A stretch of 64,000 nt of DNA, taken from Dama dama. Taxonomy: Eukaryota; Chordata; Mammalia; Artiodactyla; Cervidae. Made by a program: the position numbers and the translations under genes. Each line of letters begins with the position of its first letter. Position 1 is the first letter of the stretch. The stretch covers positions 42,493,608 through 42,557,607 of the forward strand of contig NC_083694.1 in NCBI RefSeq assembly GCF_033118175.1, read 5' to 3'. The notes under the pieces are model-generated. The model was not told where the DNA came from. It made no database searches and was given only the letters and a program-made list of their open reading frames with translations. Of this stretch, positions 46,731-58,406 are shown piece after piece.

Positions 46731-49050
46731 AAAAATGATTTTTAAACATCAGTGTTTTTAGTTTCAATTTAAATGGAATATTAATATTAAAAATTAAATT
46801 AATATTAAAAACATGTATCTTCTCAAGAAGCAAGAGGCTGTTTTTCTTTGTTTACAAAACACTTCCATACATTTCATGTGACCCTTACAGTGGTGGTGAG
46901 AGTGGTTTCTAGTTTCTTAAAAAATGTGAATAGATTAATGCAATGCTATTAATGCAACACTATTTTTTGCATGCATGCAAAAAATTTAAGTGTCTTCAAT
47001 CATGTTGCATTTTAAGAAGAAAAGGTTTGGGGAGTTCTTGAATGACATCACCTTTGGCTATTTGCAAAGGAGGCAGGCAAATATTGCCCCCTTTTAATTT
47101 TGAAGTAGTGTGGGAAATAGGAGAGACAGAGAGGGAGAAGAGGCAAGTGATCAGGACATGCTTCAAAAACAAAGGAGGGATTTAGGTAGATGGAAGGAAA
47201 ACTAAGAGAAAACAAGCTGTTTTGTTCCAGTGTCCATAGCAAACGTGTAAGGCGACAACCGTGGTGGCCTGCTGCAGCATGAGACAACCGTGACAGAATA
47301 AAAATGGCAAGATAATGCTTAGTAAAAGAGAGAGAGAATCTGAGTTACCACTCCTAGCTACATCACCATTAGGATCTGAAATGGACCTTAGTGTGAATTT
47401 TCACCAAATGAATACACTGCACACAGTTTTCAAAACTCAAGTGTTTCTTAGGGTAGATTGGATTATTTTTCAGAAATATTTTCTCTTTCCTCTTCACCTG
47501 CAGCCCCTTGACTTTGGGCTTGGCCTTGCTTTGGCTAATGGAATGCTAACAGACATGACCTGATCAAAGCCTTGTAAAGCAGTGATGTGATTATGAGGTT
47601 TGCTTGCTTGTACTTTCGCCTTGTCATGAGGAAGACCTTTTCCCCAGGGAACAGAAAGCAGTACCCAGGTTTTGTTACACAGCCCACTAATACTGCCTGC
47701 AAAGACTCATCATGAAAAAACAGCTTCCTGACTCCTTTCTTCATACCCCTCAGCCCTGCTCTCCAGCCCTCCTCTCTTCAACTCCTTAAATGATTTCTTC
47801 TGGTGATTATTTTAAAACAATATACTACTACTGTTATTTCTCACATGTTGGTTTTAGACATCGTATATTGACTTCCTGGCGGGTATGAACATAATTTTCA
47901 TTTCACAGATGCTGAGGTTGAGGTCCAGAGGGATGAAATGACTGTATAAAGTCCTGCAGAGTCTTGGTCAAATTCAGATTTCTAATGTCAGATTTCACAC
48001 TCTACTCACCATAGAATCTATCAATATTACTTATTAATAAGTCAGCAACTTGACACCCTTCAACCTTATAGTTCATACTTATTTCTCATTACACATTTAC
48101 AAAAGAAAGCCAAAAAATTAAACCATTTCCCCTAAAAACCTTGCTCTAGTATGAGAAATGAAGATGTCCCCTAATTCAGGCCCTTGTTTCCAGGTAAAAC
48201 AATGCCATCCTATCCACTACATTTTTCGACATTTGACAAGTCTTTAGGCCTTGGGGCAAGTAGAAACTAAAACACTCTCCCTGTTTTCAAGGAGCTTAAA
48301 ATTGTCAGTTTCTCACAGCTGTTGCAACATGTATTTAAGAGATACTGATCTGCTTTGTGGAGCTCACAACCCAACAATAGAGAAATGATGTTGATAATGC
48401 GAGTGAAGGACTGTAGTATGTGCCACTTCCAAATATGCCCTTTCAAAATATCAATTATTTTGCGTTAAAGGGACATAAAAACAATAGGTGCAAGGAAAGC
48501 CACACTCCCATTTTTCTTTTTTCCCCAAGGCAGATGCTACTCTTCCGTAGTAAGTGCCCCCTCTGCACCAAAAAGAAAGAAACATTCTTAATATCAGAGA
48601 GTGAGTCGAATCTACGAATTTGCATAGAGAGACTCTTAATTGCTGTCTTCCTCTGATTTTCTTTTACTTTCCCACAATTCCCACTTTCAGCTCAATCCAG
48701 TGTATACACACTGAGGTTTTCGGCCTCTTCTTTGAGTCCTCAATTCCTTAGGCAGTCTCCCAGGTCATGGTAAAGCTTATACTAATTTGTATGCTTTTTC
48801 TCCTAAGTCTTATGCCAATTTAATTCTCAGGTCCAGTCAGAGATCTTAAGAAGGTAAGGTCCCCTACATTCTCAGCAGCCAGCCACAGTCCTTCTGATCC
48901 TGGTTCTAAAAAGCAACTTCTTAGAATTAGCCTGATCACAATAAATAGAAAAGAAACTGTTGTCAGGTTTATTATCTTTTTCATGGGCCACTTATATGTT
49001 CATCTCATCTTAATAAAACTAATTTTCTATGAATATATCCTTCTATTTCA
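46731..49050. other. No gene recognised; one MIR-like piece
   Basis: About 2.3 kb of mostly unique DNA. A MIR-like stretch at about 47895-48010 ('catttcacagatgctgaggt') is the only repeat I can suggest. Open frames are short and unsupported. Confidence 0.4.
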
Positions 49051-49054
49051 TTGA

Positions 49055-49212
49055 TAGCACTTATTCCCGCATTTTCTGTCTTTTGTTTACTTATTTATTA
49101 TCTGTCTCCCCTTAACCCTGTGAATTCCATGATAGGACCTTTCTGTCTTGATCATCGCTGAATCCCTAGCATCTCTTGCAGTCCTGGCACATAGCAGGTG
49201 TTCAATAAACAC
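49055..49212 (+). mobile_element. L2 LINE 3' end
   Basis: Ends with the classic L2 terminus-like 'ctggcacatagcaggtgttc' and 'aataaaca'. Confidence 0.65.
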
Positions 49213-49284
49213 CTGCAAATATCATCCTAATTTCACCCTATAAGACAGTCTTTCCTTTCTTTGACGATAGCTACAGATTTAAAT

Positions 49285-49563
49285 AATTTCAGTTCAGTTC
49301 AGTTCAATTGCTCAGTTGTGTCGGACTCTTTCCAACCCTATGGACTGCAGCATGCCAGGCTGCCCTGTCCCAAACTCCCAGACTTGCTCAAAAAATGTGA
49401 TGCCATCCAACCATCTCATCCTTTGTCGTCCCCTTCTCCTCCTGCTTTCAATCTTTCCCAGCATCAGGGTCTTTCCCAGTGAGTCAGTTCTTCGCACCTG
49501 GTGGCCAAAGTATTGAAGTTTCAGCTTCAGTATGTCCTCGCAATGAATATTCAGGACTGATAT
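49285..49563 (-). mobile_element. BovB LINE, 3' end, antisense
   Basis: Begins with the TTCAG/AGTTC tail 'cagttcagttcagttcaatt' and runs to 'gaatattcaggactgata'. Confidence 0.9.
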
Positions 49564-49960
49564 ACTTTGCATGTGTACAATACTGCAGTTTACGATGTGA
49601 TTTCAACCAATTTCTTATTCCTATTCTAACCTCATTTCCTACTTCAAATTCATTTCACCAGAGGGTGAATGGGTAATACTGCCCTATACTAACCTAACCT
49701 GTTTCCTCTTCACCGAAAGGGGACAGGGAAGGGGGTGCTAACTGCAGTTACTGGGCATAAAGAGGCCATTTGGGGTATTAAATAACTCTATTTTTCAACA
49801 TCCAGTAAAGGCTGGGGTCAGGGCACTCCCTAGACAGGTCCAGCAGAAATGGCGAATTTCCCCTGAGAGCCCCCAAAAGGTTAGGCTGGCGAGACCGGAG
49901 AAGAGTGGGCGAGCCCTGACATTTGAGGCAGCGCTGGCGAAAGGGGGGAAATTCTGACAC
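49564..49960. other. Flank of CpG island, no gene recognised
   Basis: GC content rises toward the right. No repeat or coding feature. Confidence 0.4.
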
Positions 49961-49964
49961 CGAG

Positions 49965-50470
49965 GTCTGCGAGGGGCCCGAGAATGGCTTCGCCTCTACT
50001 CCCACCCCGTGTGAAAAGCCCCCCCAAGCGTGGGCCACCTAGCACAACTCCCACGGCCCGCCGGGCGCCGGAAACCGGCCAGCCGACCCGCAGTGACGTC
50101 AGACCCACTTCCGTCGACCCGGACGCGCGGCGCTTGGATTGGTCGAACCGCGCCGCCGTGGGTGGGGCGTGAGGGGGCGGGGCGGCGTGCGTTCTCAGCT
50201 CGGGCGGGGGTCTCTGGCCATGTTTCCGGCAGCGTGGAGCGGCTGCACTAGGTGCGCCCTCAGGGCCGCTTCCTTGTGGGCGGCGAGAAGTGTCTGAGCG
50301 ACACGACCGGTCACATCGGGGTTACCGCACCCGTGGGATCGCTGCCCCTTAGCGACCCTGCGGACTTCCGGGGAAAGTTGCGGCCTGCGAGGGGGAGACA
50401 GGAAATCGACGCTCCCCACCTCATGGTCTCAGATGGGCTCTGGTGACCGATTGGTGGCCGAGGCCAGTGG
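49965..50470. promoter_or_regulatory. CpG-island promoter of an unidentified gene
   Basis: About 500 CpG-dense bases containing, left to right, a perfect CRE palindrome TGACGTCA (50094-50101), an ETS-type ACTTCCG (50107-50113), an inverted CCAAT box ATTGG (50138-50142) and a GC box GGGGGCGGGGC (50173-50183). The order and spacing suggest plus-strand initiation around 50190-50215. A possible weak donor AG|GTGCGC follows at 50251/50252. By human gene order the neighbour on this side of PARK7 is TNFRSF9, so this could serve a TNFRSF9 upstream exon or a long noncoding RNA. No coding exon of TNFRSF9 was found. Confidence 0.75.
50220..50297 (+). CDS. Short ATG frame just inside the CpG-island transcript region
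   Basis: 25 codons with G at -3 of the ATG. The peptide (MFPAAWSGCTR...) has three Arg and no acidic residue. It could be an upstream ORF, the start of a spliced coding sequence, or chance. No homology recognised. Confidence 0.2.
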   Translation: MFPAAWSGCTRCALRAASLWAARSV

Positions 50471-50540
50471 GTGCGCGAGGGAACGACGACACTAACCCTG
50501 TCCCCGGTCTCTGAGTCGTGGTGTTTTGAAGAATCAAAAC

Positions 50541-50606
50541 CAAGGCTCTGCAGCATCTTGTGAATTCACCTCATTGATAGCTTTTTGGAAAACCTGCAGA
50601 GCCTTG
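50541..50606. repeat. Perfect 13-bp inverted repeat with 40-base loop
   Basis: CAAGGCTCTGCAG at 50541-50553 is the exact reverse complement of CTGCAGAGCCTTG at 50594-50606. The loop contains the 10-bp palindrome GTGAATTCAC at 50560-50569. Confidence 0.9.
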
Positions 50607-50789
50607 TGAAAAGCAACACTGTACGTTTTTTCTCATTTTCCTCTGCAAAACAGTTGCTACCATGCTCTCCTCTATTGGCATCTTACTTCTGGAAGTAGAG
50701 TAAGATCTGATAATGGTTTCAATATGGGTTATCTTAAGTTTAAAAAACCCTTTTCATTTGTAAAATGTGAAGAGTAACGTTTGTCCATT

Positions 50790-50960
50790 GGGCTTCTCAG
50801 TTGGCACTAGTGGTAAAGAACATGCCTGTCAATGCAGGAAATGTAAGAGACTGGGCTTCCACCCTTGGGTCTGGAAGATCCCCTGAAGGAGGGCATGGCA
50901 ATCCATTCCAGTATTCATGCCCAGAGATGCGACTGAAGCAGCTTAGGACTGCACAGCACC
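50790..50960 (+). mobile_element. Bov-tA-type SINE, diverged
   Basis: Starts 'ttgggcttctcagttggcac', passes 'ggagggcatggcaatccatt', and the 3' part is rearranged ('gcgactgaagcagcttagg'). Confidence 0.78.
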
Positions 50961-51725
50961 TGTCCATAGCTTGGCGACGCCCTAGTTTTCTCTAAGCTCA
51001 AAGGAATTGAAATGTTGAATCCCTTCTTGTTATTCCCTATGGTAGTCCTTTAATTCTGCTTCAGTAATGTCTTCAGATAATCCAGGAGCCATGCCAGTGT
51101 TTCTCTCAATAGGCAAGGTAGTCAGCTTTCACCCAGCAACACATCTGAAACTAGCAGAACCTTCCTGACTTCTTACGGGTTGACTGCATCTTGTGTCCCT
51201 TTCTTTTCTTGAGGCCCACTTACTCTGAAGATTGTTAAACTATGACTGCACCAGGGTGAGAACAAAATATTTTGGAGACTTGCATGTCTGTATGGGTCTG
51301 TGGATGTGCTGACTTAGGCAGTGTGCCGCTATATAGGGGATTAAAATCCATAGAAGAGTTGTGGAGGACATTGGGATCCCTCCACACTGCTTCAAACCTT
51401 ATTTCTGCCTGATCTTCCATATTCTGACCTCTTACTCTCCCTCACTCATTTTTTTGTTCCTTGAATACACTCTGTACTTCTTCACGCTTCCACAGAGCAG
51501 CTCCCTATAATGGGAATGCCCTTCTGAAATTATGTACCATACCTTCAATGCAAAACCCAATTGCATTGTCAATCCCTCCAGGAAACTATATTCGCATATT
51601 ATTTTGTCATCCTAATATAGAATTTATAAGGCTGTGAGGCCTTAAAAAAATTACATGTATAAGCGTCTTCCTTCCTCTCTGCATTGTGGCCACTTGGGGA
51701 TGATGCCATTTCTAGCTATCCTCAC
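50961..51725. other. No gene recognised
   Basis: Unique sequence downstream of the CpG island. No splice-flanked coding segment could be supported. Confidence 0.4.
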
Positions 51726-51729
51726 AGAA

Positions 51730-53785
51730 CAGACCTAAATCAAATCCCTTACAATTATAAGCTGGAAGTGACAAATAAATTCAAGGGATTAGATCTGATA
51801 GAGTGCCTGAAGAACTATGGGTGGAGGTTCATATGGACATTGTACAGGAGGCAGTGATCAAGACCATCCCCAAGAGAAAAAAATGCAAAAAGGCAAAATA
51901 GTTGTCTGAGGAGGCCTTACAAATAGCTGAGAAAAGAAGAGAAGTTAAAGGCAAAGGAGAGAAGGAAAAATATACGCATCTGAATGCAGAGTTCCAAAGA
52001 ATAGCAAGGAGAGATAAGAAAGCCTTCCTCAGGAATCAAAGCAAAGAAATAGGGGAAAACAATAGAATGGGAAAGACTAGAGATGTCTTCAAGAAAATTA
52101 GAGATACCAAGGGAACATTTCATGCAAAGATAGGCACAATAAAGGACAGAAATGGTATGAACCTAACAGAAGCAGAAGATACTAAGAGGTGGCAAGAATA
52201 CACAGAAGAACTATATAAAAAGGGCCTTAATGACTTAGATAACCATGACGGTGTGATCATTAACCTAGAGCCAGACATTCTTGAGTCTGAAGTCAAGTGA
52301 GCCTTAGGAAGCATCATTACAAACAAAGCTAATGGAGGTGATGGAATTCTAGCTGAGCTATTTCAAGTCCTAAAAGATGATGCTGTGAAAGTGCTGCACT
52401 CACTATGCCAGCAAATTTGGAAAACTCAGTAGTGGCCACAGGACTGGAAAAGGTCAGTTTTTATTCCAATCCAAAAGAAAGGCAATGCCAAAGAATGTTC
52501 AAACTACCACACAATTGCAGTCATCTCACACACTAGCAAGGTAATGTTCAAAATTCTCCAAGTCAGGCTTCAATAGTACATGAACTGAGAACCTCCAGAT
52601 GTTCAGGCTGGATTTAGAAAAGGCAGAGGAACCAGAGATCAAATTGCCAACATCCATTGGATCATAGAAAAAGCAAGAGAATTCCAGGAAAAAAAAAAAA
52701 CAAAACATCTATTTCTGCTTTATTGACTATGCCAAAGCCTTTGACTATGTGGATCACAACGATCTGTGGAAAATTCTTGAAGAGATGGGAATATCAGACC
52801 ACCTTACCTGCCTCCTGAGAAATCTGTATGCAGATCAAGAAGCAACAGTTAGAACTGGACATGGAACAATGGTCTGGTTCCAAATTGGGAATGGAGTACG
52901 TCAAGGCTATATATTGTCACCCTGCTTATTGAACTTAAATGCAGAGTACATCATGCGAAATGCCAGGCTAGATGAAGCACAAGCTGGAATCAAGATTGCT
53001 GGGAGAAATATCAATCACCTCAACACAGATGACACCACCCTATGGCAGAAAGCAAAGAGGAACTGAAGAGCCTCTGGATGAAAGTGAAAGAAGAGAGTGA
53101 AAAAGCTGGCTTAAAACTCAACATTAAAAAAATTAAGTTCATGGCATTTGGCCCCATCACTTCATAGAAAATAAATGGGGAAACAATGAAAACAGTGACA
53201 GACTTTATAAATCACTGCATATGGTGACTGCAGCCATAAAATTTAAAAATGCTTGCTCCTTGGGAGAAAAGCTATGACAAACCTAGACAGCATATTAAGA
53301 AGCAGAGACATTACTTTGCTGACAAAAGTCCATCTAGTCAAAGTTATGGTTTTTCCAATAGTAATGTATGGATGTGAGAGTTGGACCATAAAGAAAGCTG
53401 AGAGCCAAAGAATTAATGCTTTTGAACTGTGGTGCTGGAGAAGACTCTTGAGAGTCCATTGGACTGCAAGGAGATCAAGCCAGTCAATCCTAAAGGAAAT
53501 CAGTCATTGGAAGGACTGATGCTGAAACTGAAGCTCCAATATTTCAGCCACCTGATGTGAAGAACTGACTCATTGGAAAAGACCCTGATGCTGGGAAAGA
53601 TTGAAGGCAGGAGCAGAAGGGGACAACAGAGGATGAGATGGTTGGATGTCATCACCAACTCGATGACATGAGTTTGAGCAAGCTCCAGGAGATGGTGATG
53701 GAGAGGGCAGCCTGGCGTGCTGCAGTCCATGGGGTCACAAAGAGTTGGACATGACTGAGCAATTGAACTGAACTGAACACAGAAC
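51730..53785 (+). mobile_element. BovB (RTE) LINE, 2 kb, 5'-truncated
   Basis: The longest BovB copy here, from 'aatcaaatcccttacaatta' to the tail 'attgaactgaactgaac'. Open pieces at 51902-52300, 52749-53066 and 53253-53519 carry successive ORF2 regions. An A-rich insertion at 52689-52705 and a small deletion at the catalytic box (normally YADD, here NTDD at about 53025) inactivate it. Confidence 0.93.
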
Positions 53786-54450
53786 AGCAGAACCCATTCA
53801 AGAAACACTTACTGAGTGCCTGTCATGTGCCCAGCTGTACTCTAGGTGCAAAGGAGATGAAGAGAGAGTGATCAGGGGAAGGCTTTTTATTTCTGAGGAG
53901 GAAACCTGGGGAAACCTACAAAAGAGGGAGGAAGAGATTTTAGATGAGAGAGCAGCAAAGTCAAGGCCCTGAGGCAGAGATGTGTTTAGTATGTTAAAGA
54001 ACAGCAAAGGAGTCAGGCCAAAGGGGAGTGGTGGGACGCAAAGCAGGAGAAGATTGCGGGTCAGATCGTGACACAGTTGCATTAGGCATTCAAGAAATGC
54101 TTGTTGGATTGAATTTATTGAATCAATAAGGGATGGAGAATAATGACACTAACAAGGAAACGTGGAGATTGCTTGGGTGGGATAGAACCAATACATATGT
54201 ATAGAATATTCACAACCTGCACACAAATACGCTGGAACTCTTACTCAGTGTGGTGACATTTCACTGAAAAAAAATCTTAATGAAAACCAGTGTTTTTTGC
54301 AGTGATTTTTCATTAGAATGGAAATGCAGAAGATGAGGAGGCAGATTTCCTGGAGGAAGAAATGGATTGATACCACTCCATTGCATGGAATTATTAGGAT
54401 AGATAATACTGATCATTTTTTGAAAGTTCAGAGGGAATGCACTTTTGCTT
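53786..54450. other. No gene; L2/MIR-like ends
   Basis: Ancient-repeat words at 53790-53850 ('cacttactgagtgcctgtca') and at 54085-54120 ('caagaaatgcttgttggatt'). The rest is unassigned. Confidence 0.45.
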
Positions 54451-54454
54451 TTAT

Positions 54455-54565
54455 TTATTTTATTGGCTGAGCTGCAAGGCATGTAGGATCTTAGTTCCCT
54501 GACCAGGGATTGACTTGCCCTTGGCAGTGAAAGCATAGAGTCCTAACCACTGGACCACCAGGAAA
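54455..54565 (-). mobile_element. CHR-type SINE, antisense fragment
   Basis: 'ggatcttagttccctgacca' and 'cctaaccactggaccaccag' are the reversed CHR head. Confidence 0.8.
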
Positions 54566-55190
54566 TGTTACTCAGTCATAAAAAAGAATGAAATAATGTC
54601 ATCTGCAGCAACATGGATGGACCTAGAAATTGACATAATGCATGAAGTACATCAGAAAAAGACAAATAGTGAATGATACTGCTTATATGTGGAATCTAAA
54701 AGAAAGGGTAGAAATGAACATATTTACAAAAAAGCAATAGAGTCACAGATGTAGAAAACAATTTTATGATTGCTGGGGGGAAAAGAGGGGAGGGATATGT
54801 TGGGAGACTGGGATTGGCATACAACCAGTACTATATGTAAAATAGTTAAACAGTGGCCTACTGTATAGCACAGGGAACTCTTCTCATTACTCTGTAATGA
54901 CTTATATAGGAAAGCAATTTTTTTAAAAATGGATAGGGAACTTCCCTGGTGGTCCAGTGGTTAAAACTCCATGCTTCCAAGTCTAGACATTGGATCCCTG
55001 GTCTGGGAACTAAGCATTTCGACCTCTGATCTGGGGACTATGATCCCACATGGTATGTGGCCCAGCCAAAAAATAAATCAAAGATAAAAAGAGTGAATAT
55101 ATGAATGTATAACTGATTCACCTTGCTGTACAGAAAAACTAACACAACATGTTAAATCAACTATAGTCCAATAAAAATTATTTTTTTAAA
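54566..55190 (+). mobile_element. L1 3' end, split by a CHR SINE
   Basis: Begins 'catctgcagcaacatggatg' and ends 'tcaactatagtccaataaaa'. A sense CHR SINE lies within it. Confidence 0.8.
54945..55085 (+). mobile_element. CHR-type SINE within L1
   Basis: Starts 'gggaacttccctggtggtcc' and ends 'ggcccagccaaaaaataaat'. Confidence 0.83.
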
Positions 55191-55715
55191 AAAAGTTCGA
55201 AAGGAAACAAAACCATCTCCTAATGTTGTCCTGCTTTTCATTTGCAGGAACAATACTTGAATATTTGTTGAAAAAAGTTGAGTTTATGAAATAATCAGAT
55301 ACATTTAAAAACCTCTACCTTCCCAAGGGCTAAAGTGAATGCTAGGGGCAGGGAGCCAATACCCTGTAAGCAGAACTTGGTCTTTGGCTTTGAAGTCATA
55401 AACTTCAAGGATATATTGCTTGTTGGAGTGATATAGCTGTGGCAACAGTCTTCATTTGCAGCCCAAGCCTTCATGGTTCATGACAACTCTCTCTCCAGCA
55501 AAATTAAAAGATACAGAGTCCTTGTTTACTTAATAGTTTTTGGTGATAAGCTCTTAAATTAAAAAAAAATTTTTTTAGTATTATTTTGGTTAGTTTGGCT
55601 CCCTACAAAAAGTGGCTACTACGGGCTATTGATGCAGCTCTTTTTCTCAAAGTCGGTTTCTTGGCAATCATTCATGTCGATGAGATCAAGTGTGGTTTTT
55701 GACTGAGCTCACAAA
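55191..55715. other. No gene recognised
   Basis: Unique AT-rich sequence. Confidence 0.4.
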
Positions 55716-55717
55716 CC

Positions 55718-55764
55718 ACTGAGTTGACAGTCTCAGTCAACTGAGTTGACTCAGTGCTGAGTCA
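55718..55764. promoter_or_regulatory. AP-1/MARE motif cluster in palindromic repeats
   Basis: ACTGAGTTGAC occurs at 55718-55728 and 55740-55750. A 21-bp palindrome with one mismatched pair spans 55733-55753. AP-1 consensus TGACTCA at 55747-55753 and TGAGTCA within TGCTGAGTCA at 55755-55764 lie 11 bp apart. Function is inferred only. Confidence 0.5.
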
Positions 55765-55929
55765 ACACATCTTTTTATTCATTCACAGAAATGAGTAGCT
55801 CCATTACATGTAGCTCTGAGTTAGTCACAACAGGTAGTCAAATGTTAAGGTAGCATTAGAATGAGACTGTGTTCTAACCCTGACTTCTCTGTTCCTTAAA
55901 TGTGACAATGTGTGTGTGTGATGCAAAAA

Positions 55930-56065
55930 TATTGGCTCTGCATGTGACCTGTCTGGGTTCCAGCTCAGTTCTGCCCTGTGCTAGCTAAGTGATCCTGAAC
56001 CAATTACTTATCCTTCATGCTTTGGGGTCCTCATCTGCAAAACAGGGATAACTTCAAAGGTTCTT
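55930..56065 (+). mobile_element. MIR SINE fragment
   Basis: 'ctgtgctagctaagtgatcc' and 'cctcatctgcaaaacaggga' are MIR core phrases. Confidence 0.65.
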
Positions 56066-56291
56066 GTGGATTAAAGGAGTAAATAGAGAAAAAGCTAGGC
56101 CATTGGCCTAGAGTAATACTGCCATTAATACTTGGCTGTTAACTGAACTTCTCTCAGCTTCTGTTTCTTTATCATTAGGAGAGTAACAATAATTCTTACC
56201 TCCTACAGTTGGTAAGAGGCTACATAAAGTATTTAATGTGCCGAAACACAACCATCTGCAATGCAGGAAGCAACCTGTTTTTGCCATTATT

Positions 56292-56508
56292 AAGACTGTG
56301 CATGTGTGCTCAGTCATGTCAAACTGTTTGCCACCCCAAGGACTACAGCCCACCAGGCTCCTCTGTCCGTGAAATTTTCCAGGCAAGAATACTGGAGTGG
56401 GTTGCCATTTCCTTCTCCAGGGGATCATCCCAACCCAGAGACTGAACCCAGGTCTCCTATGTCTCCTGGACATGGCAGATGGATTCTTCACCACTGCACA
56501 CTTGGGAA
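56292..56508 (-). mobile_element. Bov-tA-type SINE
   Basis: 'tgtgtgctcagtcatgtcaa' to 'ccactgcacacttgggaa' in antisense. Confidence 0.86.
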
Positions 56509-56746
56509 TTACAAAACATTTATTTATCAATAGTTGAAATCTGTTTAAATTCAATGCTGATAGGCCCACAAGAGAGGAAGAGAGAAAATGATATGCCATG
56601 AAGATGTACCATCTTAGTGAAGGTGAGGGATAGAATGTATAGGTAGAGTTTTTGCCTTAAGGTTCAGTGATAGGATTTCATATAAGAATTTGAAAAAAAT
56701 AAAGTGAAGATAGCTCTTCTTGGAGAACAAGCAAATTCCCAGAGCT

Positions 56747-56928
56747 AAAGATTGAGGGCAAGAGGAGAAGGGGACGACAGAGGATGAGATGGTTGGATGG
56801 CATCACTGACTCAATGGACATGGGTTTGGGTGAACTCTGGGAGTTAGTGATGGACAGGGAGGCCTGATGCTGCAGTTCATGGGGTCGCAAAGAGTCGAAC
56901 ACAACTGAGCGACTGAACTGAAACCTAT
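56747..56928 (+). mobile_element. BovB LINE, 3' terminus
   Basis: From 'attgagggcaagaggagaag' to 'gcgactgaactgaaac'. Confidence 0.88.
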
Positions 56929-57455
56929 TTAAGCTTTGAGTACCTGCCTCAAAACAAGACATTTATCTTAGCATGCATGAAAGGTAGCAAAGAGATTTGA
57001 TACAGGAGTTGTGATGCTTGGTTGTGGGTCCTCAGTTGCCCAAGGGGCACAGATAAAGTTCAGGGGTCTGTGGATTTGGATGAGGAAAATCACATCTTTC
57101 ATTTTCACTAATTTCTAATGGAAACTTAACCTTCAATTTTGAATTTAAAATTTCACAAAGCATAGCCAAAGAAATAGTCCTGTGGTATTGCACTGAAAGA
57201 AATTAGTTATTTCCATATCACATTAAGGTTCTTGCTGATACCCCCAAATACCATTTATGCTCATGGTGAATCTGAGATTATGACAGTAATGTGATCATGA
57301 AGAAGCCCATGTATTATATCACAAGTCGGTTTTAAATATTTGGTAAGTATATTTTGATATGATTGGTCTTCTTTGAAATCCTTTGTATTATATTTACAAA
57401 CTCAAGCATTATTCTGTGGAGTCCCGCAAGCACTGGGGCTACAAGACGAAAGGTT
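56929..57455. other. No gene recognised
   Basis: Unique sequence without supported features. Confidence 0.4.
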
Positions 57456-57459
57456 AAGT

Positions 57460-57665
57460 CTTCAGTAAGAGCATGGGCTCTGGAGTCAGACAGTTGAGTC
57501 TGACCCATTTTTCAGCTCCTTTCCAGCAAGGGGACAGTGGGCGGTCTACCTAGCCTTCTTGGTGCCCTTGGGATGAAGGCTATTGTGAGGAATAACTGAA
57601 GGAACTATGTAAATATAAAACTGCCTTGCAGGTAGTAAACCCTCAGGAAATGTGAGCCATTTGCA
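57460..57665 (+). mobile_element. MIR SINE fragment
   Basis: 'gagcatgggctctggagtca' and 'aaccctcaggaaatgtgagc' match the MIR head and tail with a diverged core. Confidence 0.6.
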
Positions 57666-57798
57666 GAAAAGCAATTGTGGGAAAGGAAAACTGTACAGCT
57701 TCAGTTGGGGTTTATACACGAGCACAATTTTCCGAGGAAGAGAGAGGGAAGTAAAATTTTAGGTCATGAAGAAGTAGGCAGGCTCTGAGATTGGAGTA

Positions 57799-57868
57799 AT
57801 TCATTCATTCACTCATTCCCTCACTCATTCACTCATTCCCTCATTAATTCCCTCACTCATTCATTCAA
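57799..57868. repeat. (ATTC)n tetranucleotide repeat
   Basis: Imperfect TCATTCAT/TCACTCATTCCC units for about 70 bases. Confidence 0.9.
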
Positions 57869-58405
57869 TAAAGGTTTCTTGACTGCCCACTACGTGCCTC
57901 TCAACACTTTCACTAACACTTGTGGGCCTTAAGCAAGTGTAGAAATAGAGCTCACACACCCTACATCATTTAAAGGTGTCAGATCCAGCCAGTGTTAAAT
58001 GTGTTCTGTTTTCCTACTTCAACAGAGAAATCTTCAGACTTAACAAAATAAAAAAGTTATTGCTTTTATGTGACAAAGGTGGGGAAAATGTCACAGATGA
58101 CTGGATTTCATTACTATGGATATCAGTGTTCTTTGATGGCCTGGAAATGTTTGAATGGGCCGTAAAGACATATAATTCAAAAATTAGTATACACTTGGTC
58201 CATAAAATTTATTTTTCTTGCCTTCATTTTCATTTGTTATAGTTGAGATTTTGTGTTTTGATGACAGCTTGTTGACTTAAAGGATTAAAAAATGCAATAT
58301 AATTGTACTTGAAGTATAATGTATGTGTGTAATGTAAAATATAAATGTGAGTATGAAGAATTTTTAAGTTAAAATTTTTTTCACTTTTGTTTTAAAGTTC
58401 TTTTT
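57869..58405. other. No gene recognised
   Basis: An 88-codon open frame at 57976-58242 has no recognised domain. The rest is AT-rich. Confidence 0.4.
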
Positions 58406-58406
58406 C

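Noticed and set aside
57799..57868. CRISPR-like array of short repeats
   Set aside because: A simple ATTC microsatellite without spacers, in a mammalian genome.
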